Below, piece by piece: positions 53,116 through 64,000 of a DNA stretch of 64,000 bases (positions within the stretch are counted from its first letter, which is position 1; each line of letters opens with the position of its first letter). Under the pieces are notes generated by a model. The model ran no database searches. It saw only the letters and a list, made by a program, of their open reading frames with translations, and was not told the origin of the DNA. Both the position numbers and the translations under genes were made by a program. The DNA is from Ectocarpus siliculosus. Lineage: Eukaryota > Sar > Phaeophyceae > Ectocarpales > Ectocarpaceae. Location: NCBI GenBank assembly GCA_000310025.1, contig FN648572.1, forward strand, positions 1 through 64,000, in the 5' to 3' direction.

Positions 53116-54587
53116 TCTTCCGTCCGCCTCGGGAAAAGCGCAATGGACGTACCGAACATAACGTAGGATGCGATAGAAAGAGAAAACACGAGGTGGTTCC
53201 ACACCGATGCCACCCATGCATGTCGGCGAACACCGTCAACGAGCACATGTTCTGTGGGCTGAAAAAACAGCACCCTACATAACCTTTCTGCATCGCTACC
53301 CACATGCCTCCCCCCCGCATCTGTACCAGGATATCTCGTTTGGGCTTTTCTGTTTCTCTTATTGTGTCGGGGGGGGGGGGGGACCACATCATCGGCATCA
53401 TGAATTGGTCTGAACATTTATATACTCTTGCGCGAACAGACGTTTTTGCCCTCTCTACACAAATATCCGTGTCCGTCTCCATAAGTTCTAGGGAGATTTC
53501 AACAGGTTGCGTTTACGCTGTCTCTGTTCCCTATGTGTCCCTTACTACGCTCATACAAAACGGTTGTGTCCGTATCGATGATAGCGCCAACGTACGTCAC
53601 ACACACACTGCTCGTCTTCCGTGCGGACAGTTTGTAGAATGTGGAGGAAGTTGCTGAAATCATATGGAAGGACAATGGAGATTGCGTCCGGATTGTCGTG
53701 TGAAACTTTATGGCACGTGCTAGAAAGCTCGAGGCTTGTGATGATGAACTGCGCCCTACAGTAGTTCCGTGAAAATATCCCGACGACCATGAACCTGTAC
53801 ACAGGGTTCCGATAGTCCACGTCCTAAACTCCCGTTTGACGGTCCACGTCCTAAAAGGGTAGTTTAGTCGTCGAACAGACAAAATATAATGGCGTTTTAT
53901 TGGCGGAACAGTTTCGGATTGTAGCTTCAATAATTGTTCGGAAATCTGGGGTCACGAGGGGAAGAAATTCGAACCCCCTTCCCTGTCGTTCCTTTGAAAA
54001 GAGAGCGCGAAGTGGTGTAGCATGCCGAGTAACGAGCGGAAGCTACAGAGCGCGCGAAGAGAAGGAAGGACAGCAGTGGCCGCGCAACGTAGGAAGTGGC
54101 AGTATAGCAAAAATGGCAACGAAGGACGGGGCAAGCAGCACTGGAATAGAGCGCTGCGCCAAAGCAGGCCCTTTCCCGACAAGAGGTGCGAGGGCCTCTT
54201 CTCTTGTTAGACAGCAGTAATGTTCATGAGGAGGAAGGAGGAGTGCCTTCCAAAATGACTTGCGCGTCGTCACCTGCTACTGACCTTCCCGCGTGCACTC
54301 ATGCTACTCACGTAAAGCCTCTGATCCTTTCCGATCGACTCGACATATACACAGAGTACTCTCGGGGTGGTTGAGGTTACTGCCGTAGAAAGAAAAACGC
54401 CGAAAAACAAATGTCAAGATGCATCTCGTTCCAACTCGCCGGCGAATGGCAATAGCTGGTATCGCCCTAGACGTGCTCAGTATTGCGTCCTTCAACTTCC
54501 AGAGATTGCCTCTGAAACAGCGACAGCAGTCACAGCACAGTGCCGAGGCGCGGAAACACGGAAACGGAAAAAAAGACTAACAAAAGC
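53116..54587. other. No gene recognised; G12 run
   Basis: A homopolymer G run at about 53370-53381. ORFs on both strands are short with no family signal. Confidence 0.4.
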
Positions 54588-54915
54588 GTCGCTAAATATT
54601 ACAGCAGGGGAGCGTGTTATCATGCGTATGCGCGCGTGCCGTTTCCTGCTGACAGCAGATATCTTCTGCGTATTCAACACGGGCACACTGCATGCGGTTT
54701 GCGTCTGTGCTTGTATGTTATGTGCGATATCTGTCCTCCAACATATTCTGCGCACGCGGGGCTACATAATGAATGGTGCCGTGGAGGAAAGATAAAACCA
54801 AAGCGCCGCTAACGTACGGCAGGGGGGGCGTGTTATCATGCGTATGATTCTGCGCGCTTGCCATGTCCTACGGACAGATGTCTTCTGCGCCTTCAACACT
54901 GGGCCACAGCAGGTT
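54588..54915 (+). repeat. Diverged repeat pair, about 220-bp spacing
   Basis: CGTGTTATCATGCGTATG, then a GCGCG/TTGCC stretch and ATCTTCTGCGYATTCAACAC, occurs from 54588 and again from 54808. Confidence 0.65.
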
Positions 54916-56079
54916 ACTTTCTCCTTATCGTGACGCCGTACAGCGCGGAACGCGCCGAATTGCGGCTGCACCCGTTCTGTAGGCGAGCGCAGTCATTGAA
55001 CAAAACAAAAAAAATCCGTAGGTGCACTATGTAGTGCCGAAGGGGGAGAAGACAGGAGAAATGCCTCCAAGTACCGTAGGATGCGGGTCTTGGCACACTG
55101 TGCAATCGTTTTTTTTTATGTTTTCATTTTCGTTTTTTTTATCGCACAGGGGTGCCAAGACACCGATACGTGCCATGTACCTGATACCGGTGCGGGACAT
55201 AAATTAAATGTTTGGTTCTGAAAATACAACGCACACCCCCGTGCCATGACTCCGATCCGTGCGATTCTGAACAAGTACAAAGCGGCGAGTGGGGTGCTTT
55301 GAACGCGCAACCCCGTACCAAGACTCCGATGTGTGCGACCCTGAACATATCACAGCAGACATACACCAGCACTCCGTGTGCGTGTGTACGTATTGCAGCA
55401 TCAGGACCATAACATAACGAAGACAGACAGACACACCAGCACCCGAAAACACAGAACACATGCCGCGAAATAGAATCCAAGGCGGCAAGGCGGCGAGGCG
55501 GCGAAATACCTTGAAATTTCGCAACACAGAGGTCTGTGTTCACGCTCACCACACACAAGCAACACGTTGCCTACGATGTCAGAGGGTGCAAGCCCGGAGT
55601 CTGCATTTTTCGTAGTACCGTAGTTGGTTGTGGTCGTTTGGTCTCGTGTGGTTTGTACGCATTAATATTTGGTTGATTGAGTAGAAACCGTTTGCCGATT
55701 CCGACAATGATGACACTGATCTGTTGCACAACATCACTTGCACATGAGCAACGTTACGATGCCAAAGTACAGCAGTGGAGTCCCTGCTACAAGCTATGCA
55801 CCTTGGTACAGTAGTGGCCTGCGACAGAGCTGTGGATACCATGGCATCACCCAGCCTCGCCCAAGGTATCGGGGTCCTGTGCGAAGTGAACGATACCTGT
55901 ACGATAATCAATTAAATCCCTTGGAACCCGATTTGTTTCCGCACCCGCTGTGCCAAGATCCCGGCCTGTGCGATGTAGCCGATCAGTGCAAGACCCGCAT
56001 CCTTACGGTAGGTTACCTGCACATTGCGTCCGTTCTGCCGTATGAGATGTGCGGGTATTTGTCGTCAAATCGTTCAGCA
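54916..56079. other. No gene; short diverged repeats at 55140-55350
   Basis: GTGCCAAGACACCGATACGTG and variants occur near 55152, 55241 and 55315, with weaker relatives near 55950. No coding signal I can support. Confidence 0.45.
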
Positions 56080-57190
56080 CACGAAGCGCCATTGTGTGGC
56101 TGCATCGGTGATGTAGGCGAACGACCTTCACCAGATCACCAATCCAAAAATAGGCTGATTGAACGTTTACACATCCCGTTTGTCGTGTGACGCCGAGCCT
56201 CAACACGCGAAGCGCCAAAGAGTGGCTGCACCTGTGTCGTAGGCGAAGCGCTCATCACACGAAGCGCCAAAGCGTGGCTGCATCGGTGCTGTAGGCACAC
56301 GGCTCTCACCGAAACACATGCAGAGAAGGGTGGTCGAACGTTTACATATTCCCGTTTATCGTGACGCCGAGTCTCAGCACACGAAGCGCCAAAGAGTGGC
56401 TGCATCTGTGTCGTTAGTGACCGGCATTCACCAAATCAAACATGTTAAGTAGGCCGGTCGAGCATTTCACCTCAACTCGCCGCTCCATCGCGACACTGCG
56501 TCTCAACACACGATGCGCCATAGTGTGACTGCATCCACGTCGTAGGCATCGTGACAAAGGGTCTCAACACGCGAAGCGTCACAGTATGGCTGCATCCATG
56601 CTGTAGGCGACCGGCATTAGCAGGACGTACCACGCATCATGCCAAGCGCCATAGTGCGGCGGCATCCGTGCTGCGTGCGACCGGCATTCACTGGATCAAA
56701 TCTTAAGTAGGCCGGCAGAACAATTCGACATGCTACTGGTTCGCGCCGCGTCCCAACACACGAAGCGCCAAAGCGTGGCTGCATCCGCGTTGGGGACAAA
56801 GCGTCCAGTACGCAACAAGAGAAGCGCCATAGTGTGGCTGCATCCATGTTGTAGGCAAAGCGCGCGTTGCGCGTAGCACGCAACGCGCGAAGCGCCAAAG
56901 CATGGCTGCATCCGTGTCGTGAGCGAAGCGCACAGCACGCGAAAGCACCATAATGTGGCCGCGTCCGAGCTGTAGGTGAACGGCATTCATCGAATCAACA
57001 ATCAACGTAGGCTGAAAGGAAAAAAAAAACTCACATGCCGTTGGTTATCGTGACGCTCCACAACGTGGCTAATGCAGAACGGCTATCGCATATAGTCACG
57101 GAACAATGAAGCCCATCGAATCAAATCCAAAGTAGGCTGATCGAAAATCTCACAGGGGCATTTGTTTATCGTGACGCGCCGTAGCGTGGC
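56080..57190 (+). repeat. About 60-bp satellite with 120-bp dimers
   Basis: GAAGCGCCAAAGCGTGGCTG then CATCCGTGTCGTAGGCGA and variants start near 56086, 56209, 56262, 56383, 56512, 56574, 56645, 56764, 56824, 56890, 56944 and 57175. Steps cluster near 53-71 and 119-129 bp. ORFs on the minus strand here are repeat translations. Confidence 0.9.
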
Positions 57191-59366
57191 TGCCTCCGTG
57201 CCAAAGCAACACGGCTATCGCCTCTAATCACGAAACCATGAGGTTTTCTTCAGGCCAGACAAAAAAAAAAAAACACTCTTTACCGCGTTGATCAGTCGGG
57301 GCGCACCAGTAACCAAAAGCTTTGAAAAGGGCCGTCCACCACTTTCTGTGGTAGCGGTAGAGACATGCGCTTTGGACTACACCTTTGCAAGTTAACAAAA
57401 CATAGTTTTTGTGACACTCTACGTTCCGAAGAGGCCCATGTATGTCGGCAGCGGTGCGTACACGTACAGAGGGGGTTCCGCTGTAGTGCGGGCATGGGCC
57501 AAGCGAAAACACCGGCACTGTAGCAGGCGCCCGCACTTTATGATTTCGGGCCTGACTAGTGCGGCAAGACTCACAAGTCAGGGTCCTCAGTACCGTCAAT
57601 AGTGCGGGAAGGCGTACTATTCGCGATATCATCAGTTGCATTGTCTTGAACGAAAAATACATTGGATTGAAGTATCAGGAGAAGGCCGCGCATTGCATCG
57701 AGACTACCAAGTATCTGCGGTTTTTGCGAAGAGCTGGACTTTTCTGGCGCTTGCCGCGCGCCATAATGATGAGCAAATCTACCGCCTTATACCTGATGCA
57801 GGCCGGAACGAGGATGGGCGCAACAAACCCTCGGTTGTCTGATACTACTGAAGGTCGAGTGCTATCAACGACAATCACACAGATTATACCTACACTTCAG
57901 TCCGCCGTCCCTACATGATCATGGTAGATTTTCGGGTCATTGGCGATTTGTGCCGCCACTGAACGGGAAGCGACTTAACTTCTTGTTGATCGTATTCGAC
58001 CGAAATATTTTGAAGAGAGCATCGACGCATTGCACATACATACGTAGGCGGTGACAACGAGAGCAGAAAATGATCAACAGTGTGTGCAGTCGAAGACAAA
58101 CGTATGCTTTCGTCCGACTGGCAGTGTGCATGCGAGATATTACATGGAGAGGGCCTGGTGAAGGCCTGGTGGGAGGTAGGTGTAATACGTTGGAATACTC
58201 AATGTCAGTCATACGTATTGGTACTGCTGTATACACAGCACGTAGGTATGCATCTGAGAAGTATTACCGGAATAATCCTCGGTAGGGTATACACACATAC
58301 GAGACACATGTTGAACCATAGGAGTATGGTACATCGGACCATTGTCCAGTAGGATATTCTTGGACTGGTTCTATAGGTCGGATTAACCGACTGTTACCGT
58401 GACCGGTACGTTGCAATAGTCCGTATGTGTGCATCTTTCCGTGATAGATTGGAGGCTCGCCCCCTGTGGTGCTCGCCACTCTCCTTCCTTTCTCTCTTCT
58501 TCCAGGGCCCTTGGCCTCTTCCAAGTCCTTCGGGACTCTTGCGAGTCCCAGGACTCCTCTTCTCTTCGTTACGTTTCGGCCACATAAGCTCCAATCAATT
58601 CAAACCATCAATCTGGTCTACAACACAAGCATACTTTACAGTCACTCTGTGAGCCTCTGCACACTGTTATATTACACGGTGCCACATCCAGGGATACACC
58701 TATCACAAGGTTACATCCCAACAGGTTAGAGCCTCGAGCTCTACATCCAACATGATAGTGCCCAGTCATCCATGATATCGATCGATAAATATGCAAGAGA
58801 GAGAGAGAGAAGAGACATTGTGTGCGGCGTGGTGAAGAAGAGTGGCATATACCTATAAAACAATGCATTATGTGAATGATGTGAAAGACACATAATGCAC
58901 GACTGAGACCACCCGCGGCAGCGAGGGTAAGACTGTGCGAACGAAACATCGGTTGGATAAAAATATGCCGTTTCTACGAGGGTCCCCAACATTTGCCCCA
59001 AGGCGCGAATGCGTGATTTCTGCATTTGCACGGACGAGACAGAAAAATCAACCCACGGAAGAAATCAACGTTGTCTCGCAATAATTTTTATGTCCGAGCG
59101 GCACACGAGGGACGCGCAATAGTCGCTCCTCGTGGCGAAAAGGCTGTCCACGAGCTCCGGGAAAATTCCGCACCCCTCACCAGAAGAAAACTGTATGAAG
59201 GGGAAGCCGGCCTCTCCGGAATGCATCACCTTTCGGACCTCCCACCCCTGTAGGCAAGATCGGTGCATGCGCCTTGGAATAAAACCATTTACAGTGTCTT
59301 TTCAAACAAAAGACGCATCTCGAGCAGCAGGGTATATGTAGTACACGTTTACAAACACAGAAATAA
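57191..59366. other. No gene recognised
   Basis: A GA microsatellite lies at about 58797-58812. The stretch 58470-58590 is pyrimidine-rich. No recognisable exon or element. Confidence 0.4.
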
Positions 59367-59957
59367 TTGTTCCTCTGCTGTGGCTCAGTAGTCTCCTGTT
59401 CGCAAGGGGCTGATGCAAAGAGAACATCTGGAAATATGTCCACGCCTTGTTACCCGAAAACATCCGAGCAGTGCCATGAAACTACTCGCAGCCCCGACAG
59501 ACCAACAAGTGCCACGGGCGCAGTAACGTTGCGCCTTTCAATTCACGCAGGCGTGGACAACGAAGAAAGTAAGAGCATGAAAAGCTGTAGCGACGTTACG
59601 TCTGACTCATTGCCATGCTGGACATTCTGCCACAGAGATGGGAGCGTGCAGAAATTCTACTTGCAGATACACGTGTGCCCTATCCCCGACTACGCTGAAG
59701 ACAACAGCGAGTGTTCCCGTTACCCCGTCCTGACGTTCGTACGCTTCCCCGTCACCGGTTCGCTGTTGACAAAACCGATTGTGATTAGATGTCGGCACGA
59801 ATCTCCACGCGGTGGCGGAGCGGCAGGGCCGCGGCTAGGCAAGGGTGGCGGGGCCGGGCGGACTCACGATGTACGAGGAGAGCTTCAGGACGACCAGCAG
59901 CGAGTCGGACGGCACGCGACTCGATACGCAGCGTGTCACATACTCTACAATAGCTAG
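59367..59957 (+). CDS. Hypothetical 196-codon ORF
   Basis: The longest plain ORF of the right third. A start at 59367 (MFLCCGSVVSCSQG) or at 59436 (MSTPCYPKTSEQ) is possible. Composition is mixed, with several Cys, and a middle part (PCWTFCHRDGSVQKFYLQIH, VCPIPDYAEDNS) that looks like folded protein. The end is Gly/Arg-rich. A second frame opens from 59845 to 60105 with similar GC-rich character, so an intron or frameshift near 59850 is possible. No family recognised. Confidence 0.33.
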   Translation: MFLCCGSVVSCSQGADAKRTSGNMSTPCYPKTSEQCHETTRSPDRPTSATGAVTLRLSIHAGVDNEESKSMKSCSDVTSDSLPCWTFCHRDGSVQKFYLQIHVCPIPDYAEDNSECSRYPVLTFVRFPVTGSLLTKPIVIRCRHESPRGGGAAGPRLGKGGGAGRTHDVRGELQDDQQRVGRHATRYAACHILYNS

Positions 59958-62653
59958 ATGCAGGTCGTCATGCGAGCGCGATCAACGGACACCCGTGGCG
60001 CCCCTCTCGACGAGACCGAGGTGGCCACTCTCCGCGGACCGAGCGGCAGCGGCAGCGCGACGAGGCCGTAGGCGATCGACAACATGTGTGAGCGACGATT
60101 GGTGATCTGGTCTCGAATCGATCTACTGTAGGTACAAGATACCGGGGAATGTCCTCACGAAACTTGGTCATGTCTCGAACGATGCATAGCTGTGAAAGTG
60201 TAGCGTCGAGTTCGAACTACATGCGCGCTAGTCAAGTAACGCTCAATAATACCAGCAGAGACGACCACGGTCAAGCAATCGTATTCGTTCCCGTGATGAA
60301 GCCACATGCTGTGTGGTCCTTTGTTTTTTTTATCATATTTAGGCCGCGCCGTAAGCTGAACCGCCCCAAGGAATTCGACATGGTGCCGTGAATTCCCACC
60401 CCCGGAAGAAAACAAAAATATACCATGCCTCGCACGTCGCCTGACCCCATGTCGACCCGTAGTGGCTATGTCCGAATGCCCACGAGATTTGGTGACCCGG
60501 ATGCACGATAGCGTATCCCTGTCACTTTTCTCGTGTCTTTGTGTCATGTTTCTTTGCGTAATGAGACATCCCAGACACCAGGCGGATCATTTCATGAAGA
60601 CCTCAAAGATGCAAGAGGGGATCAAGCAAGTCCATGAAACCAACACACGGCGCGGACCCATGGGGATCAACAAGAGCATGACAAAACGACACTCGGCGAA
60701 TCCTACATTAGTGCCCCGCAGCTGGTCATCGCCAATCGGTACTGCACGCCACCGCCGAGAGACAGACTGGGGTCTCTCCAAGGTAGCGCTCGCCGGTGTG
60801 CTTCTTGGTAGAGGAACTCTTCGCTTCCTTCGGTTTGAGGTGTTGTAGGCGGGCGGGGCCGCACGAAGCCAACCGGCTGAGCTGTGTCATTCCGTTGAGC
60901 GGTCAAATTGCAGGCAGGATGTGTATCGTACCAGTTCGGTACTGATAATATATGGGTATTGTACGACATCGGACCACCCGACGGGTTCTACTGTTGTCTC
61001 CCGAAGCCGTTATCGCATGACTTCGAATTCGGTGTTGTGTGAATGGTAGCGTACCATTGGGAGGCTCAATCGTCCGAGGATGACTCTACAACAATTTGGC
61101 TCCGTCTGGTGGTATTCGGAGGGAGACTTGTGTTTTGTAGCAGAGACACGTCAGGATACCGCGGAGGCTTTGTGCCGTGCGGGACGTGTACAACGGGGGA
61201 AGTCTCCCTCCGTAGGCCACAGAGAAAACAAATCAAGGCAATTCGAAAGAAAAATAATAAATACGTAATTGGAGGGGTTTTGCGGAAGGGCGACTTTCCA
61301 GCGCGATGGTTGGGATAATAGCCTGATACGGTAAGAAAATATGGCGGTTGGCGGTTCGCGGCTCTGCATGAAGGACCTGATTGATTCATTGGGAATAAGA
61401 AGGCGCTAAACACAGACACATTTTGTGGATGTTGAAGGTACATGAAGAGAAAATATGGATGCAACCTCCGCACGTCGCAAGGTTGGTACCGGCGAAAGAT
61501 GGCAAGTCCGTCGAGGCAGACATGGCGATCATTTCCCCCTGGCGGGGTAGGTGTACAGCATGTGGCATACGTTATGGCAGGAATGATGGATGAAGAACGT
61601 GTAAGAAGTAGTTTGAATAAAACAGGTGAAGAGGACGCGTGACGCATAAATGAACTCTCTGTTCCCTCGTCCCACCACGCACGGTACACACGCAAGTCCC
61701 AGACGAAATACAGAGATCTGATCCATAAGTGAAGGGGTAATACCCCCCCAGTTTAAAACAACGTGGGACCTGGAACGGAACGGAAGTGATCGGAAAAAAT
61801 CCATCTACACTACTGTAACACCACAGGCTACCGTTGAAGAGACATGATGGATAAAACTACGGACACAGAAAGAGAACAATCATATTATTGGAATACTTTG
61901 AAGCCAAATTAATACAAGAATGAGGACAGCTCGACAGCGGGTACCATGAGCCCGGGAGACGTACGTTATTTGACGGGAAAAAATGTTGATATAACATGAA
62001 GGTATCGATTTTTCGGCCTGTACGAAGCGAGCAATCCGAAAGCGCAAAGGCTCCAATCACTAATGACAAGAAAGGCATACGGAAATATTCATCCGAAGCA
62101 GTGCCCAAGGGCGAAGTCAAAACAGTGCGCGCGTGAGAAGTTGCGCGGTGCTGTTGTCCAAGAGACGAATATGAACATGCAAACGGCCGCCGTTGCTGTC
62201 ACATCTCAAAACATAGAACAACCAATAGGTAGCCATCAAGAAGCAGACGGTAACGACGAAAAGAGGAAGCAAGCAGAAGGTGGATACGGTAACGGTACGT
62301 CCCGCCATAACATGAAGTAATCAACAGCGAAGTGGAATCGAAAGTAAGTGCAAAGAAGAGGCCACAAGCGGTCGTATATCCGTGAGGTACAGGATGGACC
62401 GAATGGCTCAGAAGGAATGCCGAAGGACGATCCCGCACGCTGAAAAGAGGCGACGTACTCCATGAAGGAAACCAAAAGGACAGGAATACAGCCGGGCAAA
62501 GAAGATACGCACTGGCAATGTAGTTTAAACAAAATATCTAGGACAGGTTCTTGAGCGTCATTATACTGAACTGGTCGTTTTCCTCCTGTTGTTGTCTACT
62601 TCATCATCGTCGTCGTATTACTCGTCCTCGTGCGCCCGGTGGTTCTCCTCGTC
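59958..62653. other. No gene supported
   Basis: A stretch near 60590-60780 is open with fair codon use and ends near a GTAGCG donor, but I cannot support it as an exon. The dispersed repeat copy at 61245-61378 is listed separately. Confidence 0.35.
61245..61378 (+). repeat. Dispersed repeat, copy 2 (pairs with 50120-50252)
   Basis: Same ordered phrases as copy 1, 11 kb away, same strand. It includes GCGGAAGGGCGACTTTCCAG and GGCGGTTCGCGGCTCT. Confidence 0.7.
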
Positions 62654-62909
62654 CTAGTCCTTCTCCTTCTCCTTCTCCTCCTCTTCCTCCTCCTCCTCCT
62701 CCTCTTTCCCTCCATGTTCCGAGTCATCTTGTTGTTTTTCGGGGTCATTGGCGTCGTTGCCGTTGCCGTTGCCGTCAGCGTCGGCGTCGGCGTCGGCGAA
62801 TGCGGAAGGGCGGGGAGTAGTGACCTTGCGTTTCTTGCCCTTGCCGTTGGGTTTTGGCGAAGGTTTGCGCTTGATCTTGCGGGATTTTGCGGTAGATAAG
62901 GCTCCGCGT
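62654..62909 (-). CDS. Basic/acidic low-complexity terminal exon
   Basis: From an acceptor-like CCACTAG (just above 62909) the minus strand encodes about 84 residues: a basic part (KSRKIKRKPSPKPNGKGKKR), an Ala/Asp repeat (ADADADADADG), Gly/Asn repeats, and a terminal Glu/Lys run (GGKEEEEEEEEEEKEKEKD) ending at TAG 62654-62656. Charge segregation with a nuclear-localisation-like start matches the other charged genes here. The opposite strand reads as poly-Leu and is rejected. Upstream exons not placed. Confidence 0.42.
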
Positions 62910-64000
62910 CTAGTGGCCTGAAACTGGAATGGTACTCATTCATACCGGAATGGGACGCGAACAACGTAACTTGGCGGACGCGTTGGTGGTGACGGCTTGC
63001 CGTATGCCGTAGATTATGGGCGCTTGGACTTGGCTGATAGACCGGCGACGATCCGAGAGTGCAAGGGCGCACCATGAATAAATGATGGTCCATGGTTGGC
63101 GGACCCGAGTGGTGGGAAGTCACGGAGAAAAAACGTCGGAGTAAATGTTGATGTTTCCGCTGGTGTGGATGACGGATCACTGTAAGGCGAAAAGTTGTGC
63201 GGTTCGAGCACGAGATGGCAGACATGAAAGCATGGATGGGCTAAAATGACTCAAACGATAGGATTGTAGGAAGCACACAACGTTTTTGATATTATTTGTG
63301 AGTTGGGAAAGGTATCGAGCAATGCTCTATCCGTCACCCATGAAAAATCGGTAGATTTTGGAGACGTTTGATTCTTTGCCGGGACGTCCGCGGATGCTAC
63401 TTCGTGAAGTCTTGGTAAGTCGTTCGTGCGTCACTCGCGACGACGATGACCAACGACAAAAAAATACTTCTGTCGTATATTCAACAACATCAACAACAAC
63501 AATAACAACAAGTCGCCTGTGTACGTACCCACGTCGTCCTCGTACGTAGTTGGGTGTTGTCCGTCGGTGGCGGAGGCCATTGTATGACACATGGTGATGT
63601 TGAAACGTTTACTTGTGGTCGATGGCAGCGGGGGGTGTGATTGTGTGTACGTCTGTACCGGTCGCAGCCTTCGGCAAGACTGTCCGGAACGTTGTGCGGA
63701 GACCGGAGAAACATCTTGACGTTCCGTTCAAAATGTCCAGGTACTCTCGAGTGGTGTGGTTGTGGATTGCTGGACATATCATGGAGGGCACGATTGTTGC
63801 CCGTCTTTATACACCGCTTTTTATGGTAGCACAATGCTGCAAAAGAAAGCTGCATTTCTGCAAAATTTCTTGCAGCTTTGCTAATGTACGCTCAGTGTGG
63901 GAGGTTAAAGTTGCACGAAAAGTTCTGCAAATTGTTTCCGGAGCAAAAAGCTGCAATCCGGCCAAACCGTTTTGCAGCTTTTCTCGGGTCGGGAAGGGGC
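62910..64000. other. No gene recognised; hairpins at the right edge
   Basis: No credible exon. AAC-rich short repeats lie near 63485-63510. Two perfect inverted repeats built on AAAGCTGCA lie at 63846-63879 and 63946-63982. Confidence 0.45.
63846..63982. repeat. Two AAAGCTGCA hairpins
   Basis: AAAGCTGCA (63846-63854) pairs with TGCAGCTTT (63871-63879). AAAAGCTGCAA (63946-63956) pairs with TTGCAGCTTTT (63972-63982). Both are perfect, with loops of about 15 nt. Confidence 0.8.

Noticed and set aside
55738-56190. 150-codon plus-strand ORF
   Set aside because: It enters the 60-bp satellite, and the front part shows no codon preference or splice context.
62551-62899. Plus-strand poly-Leu ORFs resembling membrane segments
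   Set aside because: They are the reverse of a GAG/GAA-rich acidic exon on the minus strand, which has an acceptor and a natural stop.
1-64000. tRNA or rRNA genes
   Set aside because: No T-arm GGTTCGAATCC-type sequence with matching acceptor arms and no rRNA core segments were seen on either strand by eye.

Overview
The window reads as nuclear DNA of a eukaryote. Candidate genes are split by GT-AG introns, long low-complexity spacers and many satellite families separate them, LTR retrotransposons are present, and an interstitial (CCCTAA)n tract indicates a TTAGGG-type telomere. Short coding exons with strong G/C preference at third codon positions, charged low-complexity proteins and chromovirus-type Ty3/gypsy elements would fit an algal or related protist genome (a stramenopile is my guess). 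Nothing in the window fixes the taxon. I found no rRNA, tRNA or CRISPR.

Layout. 0-2.2 kb: a minus-strand three-exon gene model with a cluster of GCGGGAA palindromes upstream of its start. 2.5-5.6 kb: a 282-bp direct repeat pair and a terminal-inverted-repeat element. 5.6-14 kb: mostly non-coding, with a possible decayed gene and one clear first exon (11.38 kb). 14.2-15.9 kb: a plus-strand decayed multi-exon gene. 17.2-21.3 kb: remnant of a Ty3/gypsy polyprotein, minus strand, with a C5-cytosine DNA methyltransferase-like domain between RNase H and integrase. 22-27.3 kb: plus-strand exons of charged low-complexity proteins. 27.33-36.48 kb: a structurally complete chromovirus, minus strand, with apparently identical 326-bp LTRs and a 4-bp target duplication. 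Its pol is crossed by a 100-N gap that is an assembly artefact: about 830 bp is present on both sides.

36.5-44.3 kb: a large array built on the perfect palindrome CTTCCATGGAAG, with higher-order repeats of about 1.27 kb, a 36-bp triplet and a 70-bp six-copy block. It is interrupted by a two-exon gene. 44.9-49.4 kb: one first exon, then 280-390-bp and about 730-bp tandem repeats. 50-57.2 kb: 151-bp, about 100-bp (with the telomeric tract inside) and about 60-bp satellites. 57-64 kb: sparse, with one 196-codon ORF, one basic/acidic exon and two hairpins at the right edge.

The most notable system is the methyltransferase-carrying gypsy element at 17-21 kb. Next are the recent chromovirus, whose gag and pol are separated by a +1 frame change and an in-frame UGA-CGG, and the palindrome array. 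Most host genes here are hypothetical. Exon models rest on splice signals and codon use read by eye, and all sequence comparisons were made by eye.
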